64,000 bases of DNA, taken from the NCBI GenBank assembly GCA_017983515.1, contig JAGOBF010000005.1:62001-126000 (forward strand), given 5' to 3'. Made by a program: the position numbers and the translations under genes. Source of the stretch: Promineifilum sp. (GTDB lineage Bacteria; Chloroflexota; Anaerolineae; Promineifilales; Promineifilaceae). Shown here in pieces: positions 62,880 to 64,000 of this stretch. The notes under the pieces were generated by a model, which was not told where the DNA came from, did not search any database, and saw only the letters and a list, made by a program, of their open reading frames with translations. Position 1 is the stretch's first letter. Each line of letters starts with the position of its first letter.

Positions 62880-62933
62880 TGGCGCCCTGTCGGCGTGCTG
62901 TATTCGTAGCGATTTTCCCTGAGGTGGAACGCC

Positions 62934-64000
62934 GTGAACTCTAAAAATTGGGAACGATTTACTCAACGAGCCCGCCGGGTGTTGAGTTTGGCCCAGGATG
63001 AGGCAGAACGCCTCAATCACAGTTATATCGGTAGCGAACACGTCCTTATTGGTTTGCTGCTGGACGACGGGGGGGTCGCTGGCCGTGTTCTTCGCGAACT
63101 CGGCCTTGAAGTGACCCGGGTGCAAGCGATGGTCGAACGGCTGTCTGGTGGCCAGGGCACGCGCACCCCGTTCTCGAAGACGGAGCTTTCCCCCAGCACC
63201 AAACGCATTCTCGAATATGCGGTTGAAGAAGCGCGGCGTCTGGGCCAGCATTATATCAGCACCGAGCATCTGCTCCTGGGCCTGGCTCGCCAGAATGAAG
63301 GGCTGGCTATAGACGTTCTGCGAAAGTTCGGCATCAGCGCCGAACAGATCCGCCGGCAAACCCGCCGGATGCTGAAAGAAAATCCAGTTTCATCGGCCGA
63401 ATCGGCGACGCCCCAGCAACAAATGCCCCGCCGCCAGCCGCAAGCCAAGAAAGAAAAGAGCAAGACGCCGTTGGTCGACCAATTGGCGACCGACCTGACC
63501 GCGCTGGCCCAGGAATATGCCCTGGACCCGGTCATCGGCCGGCAGACGGAGATCGAGCGCGTCATCCAGATTCTGGCCCGCCGCACCAAGAACAACCCGG
63601 CCCTCATCGGCCAGCCCGGCGTGGGCAAGACGGCCATCGTCGAGGGTCTGGCGCAGCGCATCGTCGACGGCCAGGTGCCGGAATCACTGCAAAACAAACG
63701 CGTTCTGCAACTGGACGTGGGCAGCCTGGTGGCGGGCACGATGTACCGCGGCCAGTTCGAAGAGCGCCTAAAGCGTGTCATCGAAGAGCTGAAATCAAGC
63801 GACGCCATCCTCTTTATCGACGAAGTCCACATGCTGGTGGGCGCCGGCTCGGCCGGCAGTTCCGTCGACGCGGCCAACATCCTCAAGCCTTCGCTGGCCC
63901 GTGGCGAATTGCAATGTATCGGCGCGACGACGCTGGACGAGTATCGCAAGTACATCGAGAGCGATGCCGCCCTGGAGCGCCGATTCCAACCGGTGCGCGT
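62934..64000 (+). CDS. clpC: ClpC ATPase, N-terminal part (runs off right edge)
   Basis: This AAA+ unfoldase of the Clp/Hsp100 family hands proteins to ClpP. It has two N-terminal Clp repeats ([21 protein letters not shown] and [18 protein letters not shown]), a linker, then the first ATPase domain with Walker [10 protein letters not shown] and Walker B FIDEVH followed by LVGAGSAG. The start codon is GTG at 62934, with GAGGTGG about 5 nt upstream. About 355 residues are present; the middle domain and second ATPase domain lie outside. McsA/McsB and CtsR genes are not seen beside it. It may be co-transcribed with the S1-domain gene. Confidence 0.95.
   Translation, partial: MNSKNWERFTQRARRVLSLAQDEAERLNHSYIGSEHVLIGLLLDDGGVAGRVLRELGLEVTRVQAMVERLSGGQGTRTPFSKTELSPSTKRILEYAVEEARRLGQHYISTEHLLLGLARQNEGLAIDVLRKFGISAEQIRRQTRRMLKENPVSSAESATPQQQMPRRQPQAKKEKSKTPLVDQLATDLTALAQEYALDPVIGRQTEIERVIQILARRTKNNPALIGQPGVGKTAIVEGLAQRIVDGQVPESLQNKRVLQLDVGSLVAGTMYRGQFEERLKRVIEELKSSDAILFIDEVHMLVGAGSAGSSVDAANILKPSLARGELQCIGATTLDEYRKYIESDAALERRFQPVR

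Overview
The window looks like a GC-rich bacterial chromosome segment of the Chloroflexota (Anaerolineae/Ardenticatenia-like) type. This is inferred from gene content: an IleRS with non-canonical signatures, a fused alpha-beta 2-oxoacid dehydrogenase E1, DUF4012 and DUF2723 proteins, a giant C25 peptidase with a CSLRGAI-type beta-helix start, and many Thr/Pro-rich surface proteins with C-terminal membrane anchors. It is densely packed, mostly housekeeping sequence. I see no rRNA, tRNA, insertion sequence, prophage or CRISPR array.

Layout. 1-6.3 kb: sbcC (cut by the left edge) and sbcD, a secreted Kelch protein, and an overlapping phosphatase/lipid-kinase pair. 6.3-11.5 kb: a T-box-controlled operon (AlaX-like editing protein, unknown protein, ileS). 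11.5-16.4 kb: an ABC-2 exporter operon and a fused E1 dehydrogenase. 17-24.1 kb: a 2377-residue secreted C25-peptidase mosaic carrying an 18-bp tandem repeat. 24.2-28.6 kb: a soluble-adenylyl-cyclase-like protein of 1347 residues and a PspC protein. 29-31.2 kb: acpP, a membrane protein, a thioesterase, trmD. 31.3-36 kb: rmlD, two GT2 glycosyltransferases, rnhB, and a cyclic-2,3-diphosphoglycerate-synthetase-like GTPase. 36.3-44 kb: a tyrosine recombinase, purine nucleoside phosphorylase, rsmD, a large membrane protein, sucCD. 44.2-47.5 kb: an rlmB-like methylase and the rpsF-ssb-rpsR-foldase operon. 47.5-50.8 kb: a GH99-like/LysM protein and radA. 51-61.6 kb: a cell-surface/glycan block (flippase-like protein, GT2, DUF2723, DUF4012, an SH3-like anchored protein, a PMT-like transferase). 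61.7-64 kb: a four-S1-domain protein and clpC (cut by the right edge).

Regulation that can be read directly: a complete T-box leader with its own promoter, antiterminator and terminator; several intrinsic terminators; and repeated cases where a -10 box lies only 6-12 nt before the start codon with no clear Shine-Dalgarno, which suggests leaderless mRNAs. Other genes use strong Shine-Dalgarno sites, so both modes appear to coexist.

Most notable points: the apparent Ile-type T-box in front of an AlaX-like deacylase and an IleRS with altered HIGH/KMSKS motifs; the giant peptidase with an AQLSDI hexapeptide solenoid inserted in a beta domain; and a cyclase whose two catalytic halves carry complementary residues.
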